Below, piece after piece: positions 63,443 through 64,000 of a stretch of 64,000 nucleotides of DNA. The translations under genes and the position numbers were made by a program. The notes beneath the pieces were generated by a model. The model did no database searches and had not been told where the DNA came from. It was given only the letters and a program-made list of their open reading frames with translations. This DNA is from Doris montereyensis. Taxonomy: Eukaryota; Mollusca; Gastropoda; Nudibranchia; Dorididae. The stretch is taken from NCBI GenBank assembly GCA_037039925.1, contig JAXRKP010000398.1:106001-170000 (forward strand). The letters run 5' to 3'. Each line of letters begins with the position of its first letter. The first letter of the stretch is position 1.

Positions 63443-64000
63443 AACACTGGCATACGTGCTTGGTATCTACTTACCAGCCTCACCGTGGTGTAACTGAGAA
63501 GTTGGGCAATGACAGGCAATGTTACGCAGTCAGACAACGCCAAACGAAGAAAGAGTTTTAGTTTATCACTGTCTGTGACATTGACATCAATTCTAATCAC
63601 CACCAACAACAACAAAAACCCACGTTCTCAAGTCGGGAAAAACGTTCATGGAGAGGGACTTTGCCCTCGGCAAAGATTCACTAAGGTGTAACCTGAATTG
63701 AAGGGGGTGAATGGTAATACATGTAATGATGTATTATAGTCCATTTCAAAACGCATGTCCACACATTTCGACGTATGTCTCATCAACCATAAATAGTACA
63801 CAATAGAGTGAAGAACTTTGCATGCAGTCCTAGGTGGGTTTTTTTAAACCTTACGAATATTAAATATGAATTATGTACCTTTTACCGTTATTACGCAATC
63901 GCAAATTCCTTTGATGTTTCGCGGCGTTTTCATTTAAGTAGCCACAAGTATTATAATGTTTACGGTAACAGCGCATAATATAACGTTATTGGAGTTGTTT
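63443..64000. other. Intergenic DNA to the window end, nothing recognised
   Basis: No coding motif or repeat was identified on either strand. Confidence 0.5.

Overview
This is an AT-rich animal nuclear window dominated by repeats, holding one recognisable cellular gene. It has interrupted protein-coding exons with GT-AG introns, tRNA-derived SINEs, fragments of non-LTR retrotransposons and very long microsatellites. The SINE types and overall texture suggest a marine mollusc, probably a gastropod, but this is inference. I see no bacterial, viral, CRISPR or rRNA content.

The gene is PEDS1 (TMEM189, plasmanylethanolamine desaturase, the enzyme that makes the vinyl-ether bond of plasmalogens). 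It lies on the minus strand from 30176 (ATG) to 15921 (stop) in five coding exons: 30020-30176, 24250-24369, 22266-22357, 20614-20835 and 15921-16179. Every junction is GT-AG and in phase. Exons 1-3 are clean. Exons 4 and 5 carry five apparent single-base indels relative to the conserved family reading. Three are +1 shifts within about 40 bases of exon 4, summing to a whole codon but scrambling a His-containing signature. Two are -1 shifts in short C or G runs of exon 5, which lose the normal C-terminus. Either the assembly is poorly polished here or the gene is decaying. Intron 4 is mostly a 39-bp minisatellite.

Layout: 1-12 kb holds small tandem arrays (36, 29, about 104 and about 64 bp units), GA and GTA microsatellites and unrecognised AT-rich DNA. 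12.0-12.85 kb holds a SINE and an unrecognised open frame. 15.9-30.2 kb is PEDS1, with minisatellites, TA and GA tracts and TE fragments in its introns. 30.2-38 kb is gene-free, with a pogo-like MITE, ACT-triplet arrays and a LINE nested in a SINE. 38.8-39.7 kb is a composite 39/48-bp minisatellite. 39.7-49.2 kb is a SINE-rich block with a 5'-truncated, broken non-LTR retrotransposon (40.86-42.94 kb), a composite element with a 58-bp minisatellite nested in another SINE, and large CT tracts. 49.5-50.7 kb is a 31-bp array in which nearly every unit carries TGACGTAA. 52.3-53.3 kb is a GTA/GCA triplet field. 53.6-55.2 kb is a ~73-bp satellite with CA spacers. 59.4-62.2 kb is a nearly G-free CA/CT-rich minisatellite. 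SINEs and TE pieces fill the ends.

No gene network can be described: PEDS1 stands alone, and the other long open frames are microsatellite or minisatellite translations. The points most worth following up are the clustered PEDS1 indels, the datable nested insertions with target-site duplications, the 31-bp TGACGTAA array, and a short pyrimidine-rich dispersed element (at least ten copies) that appears to seed CT/GA microsatellites.
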